64,000 nucleotides of DNA from positions 310,001 to 374,000 of the forward strand of contig JADKGZ010000003.1 of the NCBI GenBank assembly GCA_016722025.1. Reading direction: 5' to 3'. Position 1 is the stretch's first letter; the number at the start of each line of letters is the position of its first letter. Source of the stretch: Acidimicrobiaceae bacterium. GTDB lineage: Bacteria; Actinomycetota; Acidimicrobiia; Acidimicrobiales; Ilumatobacteraceae. The notes under the pieces are model-generated. The model was given only the letters and a program-made list of their open reading frames with translations. It was not told the DNA's origin and searched no databases. The position numbers and the translations under genes are program-made. This document shows, piece after piece, positions 14,741-24,958 of the stretch.

Positions 14741-15706
14741 ATGGCCCGACCCGACCTTGGCATGTGCTTCGACCGCTCCTTCCCACCGGCAGCCGTCGTC
14801 GAGTTCGCCGAACGGCTGGAGACAGGTGGTGTGCCGCAGCTGTGGGTGATCGAGGACTGCTTCTTCACCGCCGGCATCTCGCTGGCCGCTACCGCACTGG
14901 CCCGTACCGAGCGCTTGCACGTGGGCCTCGGCATCCTGCCAGCGGTCGCGCGCAACCCGGCTGTCACCGCGATGGAGTTGGCCACGCTTGCCGGCCTCGC
15001 TCCCGGCCGCGTCATCGCCGGCATCGGCCACGGTGTGCAGGAGTGGATGGGGCAGATGGGAGCGCGCACCCCCAGCCCGCTCTCGACGTTGGAGGAGGTG
15101 ATCACCGTCGTACGCATGCTCCTGTGCGGCGAGCGCGTCAGCTACGACGGTCGCGAAGTGCATCTGCACGACGTGCTGCTCGCGCAGCCACCCGCGCAGG
15201 CGCCGCCGGTGCTGGCGGGTGTTCGCGGCCCGAAGTCGATGGCGATGGCCGGCCGCGTCGCCGACGGGGTGGTGCTGGCCGAAGGCGCCGGCCCGGGGTA
15301 CGTGCGCGCCGCGCTGCACCAGGCCGCGCCCGGCGGCGACTTCCGCGTGAGCGTGTTCAGCGCGCTGTGCATCGAGACCGACCGACACGCCGCGTACCGG
15401 TGGATGGCACCGGTGGTCGCCGGCTGGTTGTCATCGCCGAACCCAGCCATCGACGCCCACCCCCACGCCGCCGAGCTACGGCAATGCTTCGCCCAAGGCG
15501 GCGAAGCAGCCGTGCGACAGATGCCGCGCGAGTGGTGGTTGCACCTCGGCGCCATCGGCACCTTCGACGACGCTCTCGAGCACATCATGCTGCTGTCGGA
15601 AGCAGGGGCACACGACGTCGCGCTGTTCCCGGCACCCGAACTGGCGGTTGCCCGCAATCAGATCGACGACGTGGCCGGGTTGCAGGCCGCCGTGCGTACG
15701 CAGTGA
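14741..15706 (+). CDS. LLM-class F420/FMN-dependent oxidoreductase
   Basis: A 321-residue luciferase-like TIM-barrel protein. The typical features are in order: the N-terminal strand LGMCFDRSFP, WVIEDCFFTAG, LARTERLHVGLGILP, the conserved NPAVTAMELATLAGLAPGRV, IAGIGHG near residue 90, and a late segment PPVLAGVRGPKSMAMAGRVA before ADGVVLAEG. In actinobacteria most proteins of this group use coenzyme F420, others FMN; the sequence alone does not separate them. The substrate is unknown. The start is supported by a TACAGT hexamer six bases upstream. It converges on the giant adhesin gene. Confidence 0.88.
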   Translation: MARPDLGMCFDRSFPPAAVVEFAERLETGGVPQLWVIEDCFFTAGISLAATALARTERLHVGLGILPAVARNPAVTAMELATLAGLAPGRVIAGIGHGVQEWMGQMGARTPSPLSTLEEVITVVRMLLCGERVSYDGREVHLHDVLLAQPPAQAPPVLAGVRGPKSMAMAGRVADGVVLAEGAGPGYVRAALHQAAPGGDFRVSVFSALCIETDRHAAYRWMAPVVAGWLSSPNPAIDAHPHAAELRQCFAQGGEAAVRQMPREWWLHLGAIGTFDDALEHIMLLSEAGAHDVALFPAPELAVARNQIDDVAGLQAAVRTQ

Positions 15707-15733
15707 TCCGCTCGGCCGCCACCTCTCCGATGC

Positions 15734-18700
15734 TCAGATGGTGGTTCTGCGCCGCCGGCGTACCAGCACCAGGCCGAATGCCCCGGCTGCCACCATCGCC
15801 GCCGCCAACTCCAGATTCGATTCAACGTTGGAGCCCGTGTTGGGAAGCACCGCCGAGCCTGCGGACACATCGACGGGTTGGGTAGCCGAGTTGTCGGCAG
15901 GCCGGGCATCGGAGGAGTCGCTGTCGACGACCACCACGTTGACCAAGCGGCCGGAGGTGGCCGTGATCTTCACCGTGTACGTCACCGAAGCAACCGCACC
16001 CGGGGCGAGATCACCGATGGCCCAGGTCAGCTCGCGGGTGGCGGCGTCGTAGGACATCGATCCGGGCAAGGAAACCGGTTCCATCCCCAGCGGAAGCGTG
16101 TCGACCGCAACCGCCGCAACGGCCGGGCCTGCCCCCTTGTTGGTGACGGTGAGGGTGAAGTCGACGTTGGCGCCCACCGCCACCGTGGTGGCGCCGACCG
16201 TCTTGGTGATCATCAGGTCCGGCGGAAGCACCGGCACCTCCTTGACGTCGATGAGGGCCCGGTCGTGGTCGTCTTCGTCACCTGTGACCTGGTCGATACC
16301 GACATCATCGGTTTCCACAAGGTTGTCGTTGGTCATGTCGCTGTCAGGAGACGAGTCGGAGTCCTTGATGGGCTCCCCCGGGCGCGAGTACTTCGAAGCC
16401 CCATCGCCGGTGATCTCGGCCATGTTGGTGAACGGGCCCAGCTTCGGGTCGTCGATCGTGACCGTCAACGTGAACGTCTTGACCTCGTTGGGCAGCAGAT
16501 TGATGATCGTCCAGGTGACGACCTGACCGGCGTTGACGCCGCCGTCGGACGCCGACTTGAACACCAGGCCGGCCGGAAGCACGTCGCGCACGGTGACGAC
16601 ACCGGAACTGACGTTGCCCTGGTTCTTGACCACGATGTTGAAGACGGCGGGGCCACCCTTGGTGAACGTCTGCCCCGTGGGCAACACCTTCACCAACGCC
16701 AAGTCGTAGTCGATGACCACCTTGATCGGGGCGACGTCGTGATCGTCCTCGTCCACGTTCCGATCGTTCTTCTGATCCGCCGGCAGCAGTGTCTGATCGA
16801 TCAGCGTGTCGTTGTCGGGATTGACGTCGGGCAACGAGTCGTCGTCCTCCACGTCACCGGCCGCCGGTGTCTCATAACCTGTCGAGTCGAAACCGTCGGC
16901 GCCATCGCTGCTGATCTCGGCCACGTTCACCCATGGGCGAGTCGCGAAGTCGGCAACTCTCACCACGACGGTCACCGAGGTGGTCGACCCTGCGGCGAGC
17001 CCGGTGAGACCCCACCTGACGGTCTGGCCCGAGATCACACCTGCGTTGCTGGCAGAGATCGCCTGCAGGCCTGCGGGAACGAAGTCGACGACGCTGAAGT
17101 TCCCCGACTGTACGTTGCCCTGGTTCTTGATCTGGATTGTGAACGTCGCCGATCCGTCACCTTCGATTGATGGGGGGCCGGTCTTCACCAACGCCAAGTC
17201 GTACACGACCGGAGCATCGAAGAACGCTACATCGGCATCGTCCTGGCCACCCTCGGGGTCACCGATCGTGCGGATGTCGTTCGTGGGGTGCTCGAGGGTT
17301 CCGTACCCGTCGGCACCGGTGCCGGTGGAGTTGTTGTCGTCGGTCGTGGTGCTGTTGGGTGCCGAGTCGATGTCTTCGACATCGAGCAGCACAGCACCGG
17401 AGACGTCGAGTGTGTCGTACTCGTCGGCACCATCCGCCGAGACCTCGGCGATGTTCTTGAACGGTCGCTTGCTGACGTCGGTGATGTTCACAACGACCGT
17501 GATCGAGCGAGCAGCGCCCGGTGCCAGACCCGTGAGCGACCACGTGACGCTGGCGGGCGCGATGACACCACCGTCGGACGCCGACACAGCCTGCACACCG
17601 GCAGGCAGCGTGTCGGTGATGGTGTAGTGGCCTGAGTTGACGTCGCCTTGGTTGTCGATCGTGATCGTGTAGGCCGCGGTGCCATTGGGGTTGATCGTCG
17701 CGGCCGAGACAACCTTGGCCAACGCCAAGTCGTAGACCAGCACGACCGACGCATCGGCGATGTCGGCATCGTCCTCGGGATCCGCACCCACACCGGCGCC
17801 GAAGATGGACGTGTTGTCGACACCAGGGGTGTCGTAGTTGCCATCGTTGCCCGTCTGGTCGTCGGGACTGGAGTCGTTGTCACCGCCCCACGGAGCGCCA
17901 CTGTCACTGGCGATCTCCGCCACGTTGCGATAGGGGCGTTTCGTGAAATCACCGATCGTGGCCGACCAGGTGACGTTGCGCGTGGCCCCGACTGTCAACC
18001 CCGACAACGTCCATGTGATGGTGCCCGCCGCGTACACACCACCGTCGGAGATCGATGCGACGTTCACGACGAGACCCGCCGGAACCGTGTCGACCACCGT
18101 GTAGCTACCGGAGGCAACCGTGCCTTGATTGGCCACCGTGATCGTGTAGCCGATGACGGTGGTCTCCCCCGAGCCGGTGACCGAGTTGGTCTTCGCCAGC
18201 GCGAGGTCGTAGATGTCGGAAGTGAGGCTGGCTTGCGCATCGTTGTTCGTCAGCGTGCCGCTGGTATCGGTGGAGGTGTTCGGCGGCGCCCCCAGCGGGT
18301 TGGTCTCCGGTGCCTCGCTCGGCGCCGGTGAGATGTAGGCCACGTTGTGCGCGTCACCCGCGTAGTTGGCGTTGATCGTGACGGTGACGATGATCGTCTC
18401 CGCCTGGGCACCCGCCGCCAACGGGGCGGAGCTGGTGCAGACGACACTCACGCAGGTGTAGATGCTGGGGGAACCAGTGCCGACCATCGACACGAGCGTC
18501 AGCTCGCTCGGCAGCACCTCGGTCACCTTCCAGAGGGCAAGTGCGCCGGCCGGGCCGAGGTTCCTCGGGGTCAGTGTGTACGTCAGCGTCTTGCCCGGGT
18601 AGTAGTTCGGTGCCGTGTCGAGACGCTTCTCGAGGGTGAGGTCCAACGTGACCATCCCCGCGTCGATCGTCGCTACATCTGCCGACGCCGGCGCCGCCGA

Positions 18701-21700
18701 GTTCAGGCCTGCCGCAGGGGTGACCACGTTTGCCCGCCCCGTGACGACGTTGGCGTTCGAGTCGGTGGCGAGCGCACCGGTGAACTGAGTGGTGAAGCCG
18801 TAGCTCGTCGGCCTCACGAACTCGACGACGTAGTTGGTGGTCGGCAACAGATCGGTGAAGGCGTAGTAGCCGTTGGCGTCGGTGGTGGTGGTCTTGAGGA
18901 GGGTGGTGCCATTGGCTGCGTACAGGTTCACGACCACACCCCCGATCGGCGGCTCCACCAGTGGGACACCCTGCTGCCCGTCACGGTTGACGTCGAGCCA
19001 CACGTAGTCGCCGATGGAGACCAGAGAGCCGATCTCGGCATCGTCATTGTCGTCCTCGTCGCCGCCCGCAGGAACGTAGGGGTCGGTCAGCTGAGGAACG
19101 CCCACATAGCCTTCAGTGGGCGGCGGAGTCGCGTCCTTGCCGATGCCGTTGCCCTGTATCGATTCCGGGGTCGAGTCACTGTCAACCACCGGCACGCCAG
19201 GCGCCGACTCGCCGTAGTACGTGGCCGAGTCGGTACCGATCTCTGCCCAGTTACGCCACGGACCCGACCTCCAGTCGGTGATGGTCATACCGATCGTGAT
19301 GTCGACGTGAGCCCCGGGTGCGATGTTCGCGATGGTGCAGGTGACGGTCGTGTCGCCGTTGTCGGCACAACCCGGATTGCTGGTCGCAGCGTCGAAGGCC
19401 ATTCCCGTGGGGATCTGATCGATGATGGTGACCTGTCGCGACGGCACGTTGCCGTCGTTGAACACTCGGACCGTCCAGCCGGCCTTGCCGGGGTTGACGA
19501 TCGGGTTGACCACGACCACCTTGGCGAGCGCCAGGTCGTAGTTCACCGTCACATCGAAGTCAGCGATGTCGGCATCGTCCTGCCCGTCAGCAGGATCGTC
19601 GCCCGGATCGGGCTTCGCCGAACTGCCGGCTTCGGTGATGGTGGCGTTGTCGGCATTCGTGTTCGGAGTACCGACCGGGCCGTAGTTCGTGTTGTCGTTG
19701 GTGATGTCGGCACTTGGGTCAGGCGTCGAGTCGACGTCGCTGGTCGGGGTGTTCACGCCGCCGGTCACGGCGTTTGCCGACCCGTCGGCGCTGATCTCGG
19801 CGAAGTTGCGGAACGGCTTCTTCAGGAAGTCGTCGATCCGTGCCCTGAACGTCAGGGTGAGCACGCTGCCCGGAGCCAGGCTCGCCAAACCGCTCCACAC
19901 GACCGTGGTGGCCGTCACCGAGGTGGCGGCGATCGAGCCAGAACCAGCCACGTACGACATGCCCTCGGGCAGGAGGTCGGTGATCTCGAAGGCCTGGGAG
20001 GCAACGCCGCCCTCGTTCTTGACGATGATGCTGTAGGTGACCACGCCGGTGGCGAGAGCAGTGCTCGTGTCGACCGTCTTGGCGAGTGCAAGGTCGTACT
20101 TGATCGAGTTGTAGCTCGAAGGATCAGTGTCGGTCACCGGCAGCACATCGACGATCGGGGAACCGCTGTCGAGTACCGGAGTACCGATCACCGCTGCCTC
20201 GTTGGCGTAGTTGACGGAGCCGGCAGTACCGACTGCAGTGCACCGCATGACCGCGCCACGGTTGAGCGCGACCGCGCCGGGCACTGCCGAACTGGAGAGG
20301 CGCGGGACCGCTGAGTTGCCGCCGTCGTCGACGATGGAGCAGCTGGTGACCGAGAAGCCGGGGTCGGGTCCGCCGTCGTCGTCAAGCTGCACGTTCTCCA
20401 AGCGGCTGTTGCCGTTGTTGGTGACCGTGTAGATCCAGGTCAGCGGACGACCAGGCAGGATGTTCACACCGTCGCCGGCCGCAGTGTCGGGCCAGGCGGT
20501 GTCCTTGGTGACCTTCGCCACATCGATCGAAGCGACGGCCTTCCACAGACCGGCATCCCACATCAGGTCGATCTCAACCCCGGCGCCGCCGAGCGCGATC
20601 GAGCCGGTCTCGTAGTAGCCGCCGATGCCATTGATGCCCACCGGGGGGCTGTACGGGCCAACCACCGAACCGATCGCATCGGAGTCGGTGACATCAAGCG
20701 GGTTCGTCTGGTTCTCGTCGTTGGCGGCGCCGGTCGAGTTCGGCGGCGACACCTTCCACTCGTCGCTCGGTAGGTAGAAACGAACTTTGTAGTCGCCGTC
20801 GGGTAGGCCGTCCGTCAGGGAATCGTTCGTAGGGAACAGGTAGTCGCCGTTGTCGTCGGTGAAGGTGTAGCCGTAGTAGTCGAAGGTTCCGAGAACCGGG
20901 TCCTTCTTGTAGAGCTCGACGTACACGTACGGCACACCGGTTTCGCCGGCATCCTGCACGCCGTCGTAGTCGTCGTCGAACCACACGCGGTCACCAAGGG
21001 AGTTGGACTGCACTGGGGCGCTCACGCGAACTTCTACCCGCGGCGGCTCCGAAGTCAGTCGACCTGGGTTCGGCACGCCAGGCTGCAGCACCGCGTCGAC
21101 GCCGTAGGCGAAGCTGTTGACGGCACTCGGGCAGTGCGAGCCGTCAGTGATCGGCGAGGTGGCGTTGCAGCTGTTCAGGTACTCGTAGGGGTTGGTGCTG
21201 CTGGACCCGTTCTTGTCGTATGCGGGGGCGTAGACGGGCGCCCGCGTCTCCCACTGGAAGCTGAAGGCCTGACCCATGGCGATGTCGTCGCTCGTTGCCG
21301 AGATCGGAGGGACCCCGATGTACGTGAGCTTGATCGACTGGTAGGTGGGCAACACGAACAGGCTGTCGTCGGTGGTCCAGGTCACGGTGTCACACCCGCC
21401 GCCTGTAGGGCCTCCGACCTCGCCACGGCAAGGATTGTCGGACGTGGAGTACTCCACCTTCCAACCGACAGGGGCAATGATCGGGGTGACGAGGTACGGG
21501 CGATACTCGGTGAGACGGTTCTGATCCGTGCGGATCACGCCCGTATCGCCGATGTACGGGAACACATCGATGAAGTTGACGTTCTCCCCGGCGACGTTGC
21601 CCTCGTTCTTCACGTTGAGCTGCCACGTCATGGTGCCACCCGGTTGGGTCTGGCCGAGGACGCCGAAGCCGGTGTCGAAGTCGCCCTTCACGAGCTTCTG

Positions 21701-23701
21701 CGAGTTGAGGGTGGCGACGGCCGGCACCGTCACGGTGGCCGACTGCACGCACTGGCCGTAGCAGTGGTCGAACGTGCCACCGGCGCTGGTGCGCACCTGC
21801 GCGGTGTGGGTGTAGTTGCCCGGCGGGATGATCCCCAACGCACCGAACGGAGTGGCGAGCGCCTGGTAGGAGACCGCGCTCGAGTCGCCCGGGGTCAGCG
21901 TGCCGGTGTAGTGGAACTCGAGCCCAGTGCCGAAGCACACCGGGCCGTTGTACAGCGCGTCGAGCGCCCAGTTCGTGCCGCTGACGCTGCCGGGTTGGAA
22001 GATGAGCTTGGTCGGCAGGCAGTCGTACACGATCGGGTCGACCAGATCGCCCGTGGCGTCGGGGTTGTTGCTGACGGTGATGACGTAGTTGGCCGTTTCG
22101 CCGGGGTAGAGCGTGGTTGGCGAGACGTTCTTGGTGAGGCCGGGGTCGGGCTTTGCGCTCTCCACCAGCACCGAGGCACACGAGGGGCTCGGGGCCGTGG
22201 GATAGTCGGTGACCACACCGTTGACATCGCTGGTGGCGGTGGAGTCGGCGCAGTTCTGGTATGGCGTGTTCGACACCATGTTGTCGACCGTGCCGATCAC
22301 CTTCTGACCGGTTGCAGCGAACGCACCGTCGATCTGCCCGCTCCACAACCAACGCACGTAGCGATACGTGTCAAGACCGGTTGCAGCGGTCACGTTGGAG
22401 GTGCCGTCCAGGCCGATCATCGTGGCGATGTCGGTCCACGAGCTCCCGTCGACCGAGCCCTGCACCGTGCCGGTCACACCACCCGACCAGGTGCCGCTGT
22501 TGATCGTGCCCAGTGTGAAGGGCAACGGCAGCGGGCCATCGGTGAGCGTGACGGTATCCAGGACAGGATCCGAGTCGTTGGTGAAGCCGAGGTTGAACGT
22601 GACGGTGTCGCCATCCTGGACGAAGTAGTTGCCGTTCGAGTTCTTCGACTCGGAGAAGACCACCTGTGGTCCGACGAGCGTCGTGGTGACCGACACCGGA
22701 CCCAAGGACTGACTCGCGCCCTGGCCATCGGAGCCGGTACCGGTGGCTGTGTCGGTCTTGGTGGCATCGCCCACGTTCGAGGCGTCGGTGGTCGGGTACC
22801 GAACGGTCACGGTTTGGCTGAAGCAGGCGCTGCCGTTGAGCTGCGGCAAAGGATTGCTCGCGTCGTACGTCCAGGTGATCAGGTCGTCGGTGCCATCGGC
22901 CACCACGTCACCGTTGTAGACGCCCGCGTTGGAGGCGCTCACGAACTGGGCACCCTCGGGCAGGGCGTCGACGATGGTGTAGGTGGGCCACAGTGCAGAA
23001 CCCGACGGGCTGGGGCAAGCGGTGATCGCATAGGTCACGTTGCGGTTCATTCGGGTGGTCGCGGGACCCGACTTGGAGAGCACCCAGTTCGGTGGAGCCG
23101 CCTGGATGGAGGTGGTGGCCGACGTCGACGGGTCGGTCACTCCGTTCAACGAGATGGTGGCTTGGTTGGTCAGCACCTGCGCGCTGGCGGGAAGCGTCCC
23201 CAAGGGCAGCCGAACCGTGATCGTGATGATGCCCGAGGCACCGGCCACGTAGTCGGCGTCGGCCGTGGCCACGATGAGGTGACCACCCCCAGGAAACGAG
23301 GGGGTGGCGGGTTCGGCCGGGTCGGCCACGAGTTGCACCGACGCACCGTTCCAGTGACCGCCCGTTCCGGGCAGCGACGGAAAGCCGGAACTGACGAACA
23401 CGGGCTCGATGGTGTTGCCGTACACGTCGAGCAGATTGGGCAGCGGGTCGCTGAAGGTTGCGCCCTCGCACGTGTCGCCTTGCCCCGTGCTCGGGCACGA
23501 GTAGTTGATCGAGTAGACGAGCGTGTCACCCGGCGCGGCAGTGGACTTGTCGACCACCTTGTTGCCCAGTTCGGCGACGCCTGCCGCCGACGCGACCCGT
23601 GCCGTAACCGGCGCAATCACCACTGTTCCTGCCAGCAGCACCCCGGCAAGCATGCCGAAGATGGTGCGCCGGCTACCTGACAGTTCGATGTCTGTTTTCA
23701 T
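15734..23701 (-). CDS. Giant LPxTG-anchored surface protein with DUF11 and SdrD-B repeats
   Basis: About 2655 residues. A signal peptide follows a twin-basic start (SRRTIFGMLAGVLLAGTVVI, cleavage near ASA). The N-terminal ~1000 residues hold DUF11-like beta-sandwiches of variable type. Two SdrD-B/Cna-B-like domains occur at about residues 905-990 (LGDRVWFDDDYDGVQDAGET) and 1565-1650 (IGDYVWLDVNRDGQQG). Around and after them are about nine further DUF11 domains, most beginning YDLALAK or YDLALVK and separated by Asp/Asn-rich linkers of 50-70 residues. The C-terminus has the sortase signal LPNTG, a hydrophobic helix and RRRRR. The protein should be covalently fixed to peptidoglycan and extend far from the cell; an adhesive or matrix role is inferred. 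ATG 23701 is chosen; GTG 23716 is in frame. No sortase gene lies in the window. Confidence 0.88.
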   Translation of the reverse strand: MKTDIELSGSRRTIFGMLAGVLLAGTVVIAPVTARVASAAGVAELGNKVVDKSTAAPGDTLVYSINYSCPSTGQGDTCEGATFSDPLPNLLDVYGNTIEPVFVSSGFPSLPGTGGHWNGASVQLVADPAEPATPSFPGGGHLIVATADADYVAGASGIITITVRLPLGTLPASAQVLTNQATISLNGVTDPSTSATTSIQAAPPNWVLSKSGPATTRMNRNVTYAITACPSPSGSALWPTYTIVDALPEGAQFVSASNAGVYNGDVVADGTDDLITWTYDASNPLPQLNGSACFSQTVTVRYPTTDASNVGDATKTDTATGTGSDGQGASQSLGPVSVTTTLVGPQVVFSESKNSNGNYFVQDGDTVTFNLGFTNDSDPVLDTVTLTDGPLPLPFTLGTINSGTWSGGVTGTVQGSVDGSSWTDIATMIGLDGTSNVTAATGLDTYRYVRWLWSGQIDGAFAATGQKVIGTVDNMVSNTPYQNCADSTATSDVNGVVTDYPTAPSPSCASVLVESAKPDPGLTKNVSPTTLYPGETANYVITVSNNPDATGDLVDPIVYDCLPTKLIFQPGSVSGTNWALDALYNGPVCFGTGLEFHYTGTLTPGDSSAVSYQALATPFGALGIIPPGNYTHTAQVRTSAGGTFDHCYGQCVQSATVTVPAVATLNSQKLVKGDFDTGFGVLGQTQPGGTMTWQLNVKNEGNVAGENVNFIDVFPYIGDTGVIRTDQNRLTEYRPYLVTPIIAPVGWKVEYSTSDNPCRGEVGGPTGGGCDTVTWTTDDSLFVLPTYQSIKLTYIGVPPISATSDDIAMGQAFSFQWETRAPVYAPAYDKNGSSSTNPYEYLNSCNATSPITDGSHCPSAVNSFAYGVDAVLQPGVPNPGRLTSEPPRVEVRVSAPVQSNSLGDRVWFDDDYDGVQDAGETGVPYVYVELYKKDPVLGTFDYYGYTFTDDNGDYLFPTNDSLTDGLPDGDYKVRFYLPSDEWKVSPPNSTGAANDENQTNPLDVTDSDAIGSVVGPYSPPVGINGIGGYYETGSIALGGAGVEIDLMWDAGLWKAVASIDVAKVTKDTAWPDTAAGDGVNILPGRPLTWIYTVTNNGNSRLENVQLDDDGGPDPGFSVTSCSIVDDGGNSAVPRLSSSAVPGAVALNRGAVMRCTAVGTAGSVNYANEAAVIGTPVLDSGSPIVDVLPVTDTDPSSYNSIKYDLALAKTVDTSTALATGVVTYSIIVKNEGGVASQAFEITDLLPEGMSYVAGSGSIAATSVTATTVVWSGLASLAPGSVLTLTFRARIDDFLKKPFRNFAEISADGSANAVTGGVNTPTSDVDSTPDPSADITNDNTNYGPVGTPNTNADNATITEAGSSAKPDPGDDPADGQDDADIADFDVTVNYDLALAKVVVVNPIVNPGKAGWTVRVFNDGNVPSRQVTIIDQIPTGMAFDAATSNPGCADNGDTTVTCTIANIAPGAHVDITIGMTITDWRSGPWRNWAEIGTDSATYYGESAPGVPVVDSDSTPESIQGNGIGKDATPPPTEGYVGVPQLTDPYVPAGGDEDDNDDAEIGSLVSIGDYVWLDVNRDGQQGVPLVEPPIGGVVVNLYAANGTTLLKTTTTDANGYYAFTDLLPTTNYVVEFVRPTSYGFTTQFTGALATDSNANVVTGRANVVTPAAGLNSAAPASADVATIDAGMVTLDLTLEKRLDTAPNYYPGKTLTYTLTPRNLGPAGALALWKVTEVLPSELTLVSMVGTGSPSIYTCVSVVCTSSAPLAAGAQAETIIVTVTINANYAGDAHNVAYISPAPSEAPETNPLGAPPNTSTDTSGTLTNNDAQASLTSDIYDLALAKTNSVTGSGETTVIGYTITVANQGTVASGSYTVVDTVPAGLVVNVASISDGGVYAAGTITWTLSGLTVGATRNVTWSATIGDFTKRPYRNVAEIASDSGAPWGGDNDSSPDDQTGNDGNYDTPGVDNTSIFGAGVGADPEDDADIADASVVLVYDLALAKVVSAATINPNGTAAYTITIDNQGDVNSGHYTITDTLPAGVQAVSASDGGVIAPASVTWSLTGLAPGAARSITVVVNITDVSKRPFKNIAEVSADGADEYDTLDVSGAVLLDVEDIDSAPNSTTTDDNNSTGTGADGYGTLEHPTNDIRTIGDPEGGQDDADVAFFDAPVVYDLALVKTGPPSIEGDGSATFTIQIKNQGNVQSGNFSVVDFVPAGLQAISASNAGVISGQTVRWGLTGLAAGSTTSVTVVVRVADFATRPWVNVAEISSDGADGFDSTGYETPAAGDVEDDDSLPDVNPDNDTLIDQTLLPADQKNDRNVDEDDHDVAPIKVVIDYDLALVKVLPTGQTFTKGGPAVFNIVVKNQGNVSSGVVTVRDVLPAGLVFKSASDGGVNAGQVVTWTIINLLPNEVKTFTLTVTIDDPKLGPFTNMAEITGDGASKYSRPGEPIKDSDSSPDSDMTNDNLVETDDVGIDQVTGDEDDHDRALIDVKEVPVLPPDLMITKTVGATTVAVGANVDFTLTVTNKGAGPAVAAVAVDTLPLGMEPVSLPGSMSYDAATRELTWAIGDLAPGAVASVTYTVKITATSGRLVNVVVVDSDSSDARPADNSATQPVDVSAGSAVLPNTGSNVESNLELAAAMVAAGAFGLVLVRRRRRTTI

Positions 23702-23967
23702 GTTCCGCCTGTTCACTTTCTCAACAATCCTGCCCGGGCCGTTCGGCTCGCTGGGTCACTCGTTCACGGCGCTGAACCAACTCGGTCCGAAACCCTGCAA
23801 GTGTCTTTCGGCATGGAGCGGCAGCTCTTGAGACTTCTTTCCGCGTTTCATCAGGTTTCCTGTCGACTCCATGACCAACGAATGCACTCAGTGGGCAAGA
23901 GACCATGGTCGACCACGCTCCGTCGATGAGTGAACGGAGGCTCGACCATCGAGGAGCGCTGGGCGAA

Positions 23968-24177
23968 CTACCTCGCTGCCAGTGACGCCAGTGCCGCGAC
24001 AGCTACCACGAAGCCGAGGGCTGCCATCGAGATGCTGCGGGCTCGCGGGGCCTGCTCGAGATCGCCCTCCTGCTTGGGCGCTGCGGGCGGGCGGATGACA
24101 GCCATCAGGTTGCCGGCGAACAGCGCGCCCCCAAGCGCCAGCAGCAACCAGACGATGAGGTCCTTACCGAGGAACAT
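23968..24177 (-). CDS. Small two-helix membrane protein
   Basis: 69 residues: an N-terminal helix (LIVWLLLALGGALFAGNLMA), a charged loop with Pro, Lys and Glu (PPAAPKQEGDLEQAPR), and a C-terminal helix (MAALGFVVAVAALASLAA). No family recognised. The layout matches small membrane proteins widespread in actinobacteria. Divergent from the VOC gene, with 57 bases between starts. Confidence 0.55.
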   Translation of the reverse strand: MFLGKDLIVWLLLALGGALFAGNLMAVIRPPAAPKQEGDLEQAPRARSISMAALGFVVAVAALASLAAR

Positions 24178-24234
24178 GCCCACAGTGTGCACCTCCGTGC
24201 GAGCGGGCCGGCGCAACGGCGCGACAATTCCGCG

Positions 24235-24819
24235 ATGGGCTTCCACCACGTTGCACTCGCCACACACGATGCCGCGGTCACACACCGCTTCTACACCGAG
24301 GTGATGGGCTTCCATCTCGTGAAGGTGGTCGCCTCCCCCACCCCGCCAGGGCCCGATGGGAAGAGCAGCGGGTTCAGCAAGCACTTCTTCTACGCCACCG
24401 ACGAGTCGCCCAACGGCGAGACGGGAATGATGGCGTTCTGGGAGCTGCACGATCCGGCCATCGGCAGCGAGTTCCCGGTCGATGTCAACGTCTCGCATGG
24501 CCTGCCGGTGTGGGTGAACCACATTGCGTTCGACGCCGACACGATGGACGAACTGCATCGCCACCGTGACCGGTGGCGCAGCCACGGGCACACTGTGCTG
24601 GAGGTCGACCACGAGTTCTGCGTCAGCATCTACATCACCGACCCCAGCGGCAACATGGTCGAGTTCTGCCACAGCGTTCGGCCCTTCACCGACGAGGAAC
24701 GTGCTCATGCAGCCGCGTTGGTGGCCAACCCCGAGCCCGAGCTCGACACTCGCCCGCCCACCATCAGCGTGTGGCACCCCCTGATCGACGAGACCGTTGG
24801 AGCCGCTCCGGCGCAGTAG
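24235..24819 (+). CDS. VOC-superfamily (glyoxalase/extradiol dioxygenase-like) protein
   Basis: 194 residues with two beta-alpha-beta-beta-beta modules. MGFHHVALATHDAAVTHRFY gives the first metal-ligand His and the FY helix. VNHIAFDADTMDELHRHRDR begins the second module, and ITDPSGNMVEFC supplies the terminal Glu ligand. These are the positions that bind Fe(II), Mn or Zn in ring-cleaving dioxygenases and glyoxalases, so it is probably an active metalloenzyme of unknown substrate. ATG 24235 follows GACAAT at leaderless spacing. Confidence 0.8.
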   Translation: MGFHHVALATHDAAVTHRFYTEVMGFHLVKVVASPTPPGPDGKSSGFSKHFFYATDESPNGETGMMAFWELHDPAIGSEFPVDVNVSHGLPVWVNHIAFDADTMDELHRHRDRWRSHGHTVLEVDHEFCVSIYITDPSGNMVEFCHSVRPFTDEERAHAAALVANPEPELDTRPPTISVWHPLIDETVGAAPAQ

Positions 24820-24958
24820 CACGGTGGTCACCCGGCGACCCACTTCGTCTGCTTCTCGTATCGGTTACATCCAAGATTCGTCAATTGCCGCCACTTTGAG
24901 CGCGCGAGTGGCAACAATTGGTGCACCAGTTCCGTGGAACGTCCGTTGGGGGGCACGC

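Noticed and set aside
15900..20600. Regularly spaced similar sequences that might suggest a CRISPR array or satellite
   Set aside because: The spacing is ~430-570 bases and the similarity is at protein level (DUF11 domains); there are no short identical direct repeats with unique spacers. No CRISPR array was seen in the window.
21134..23680. 848-residue plus-strand frame opposite the giant adhesin, and similar ones at 15878-17170 and 18347-20314
   Set aside because: They are GC-driven antisense shadows rich in Arg, Gly, His and Val with no domain, while the minus strand encodes clear repeated domains.
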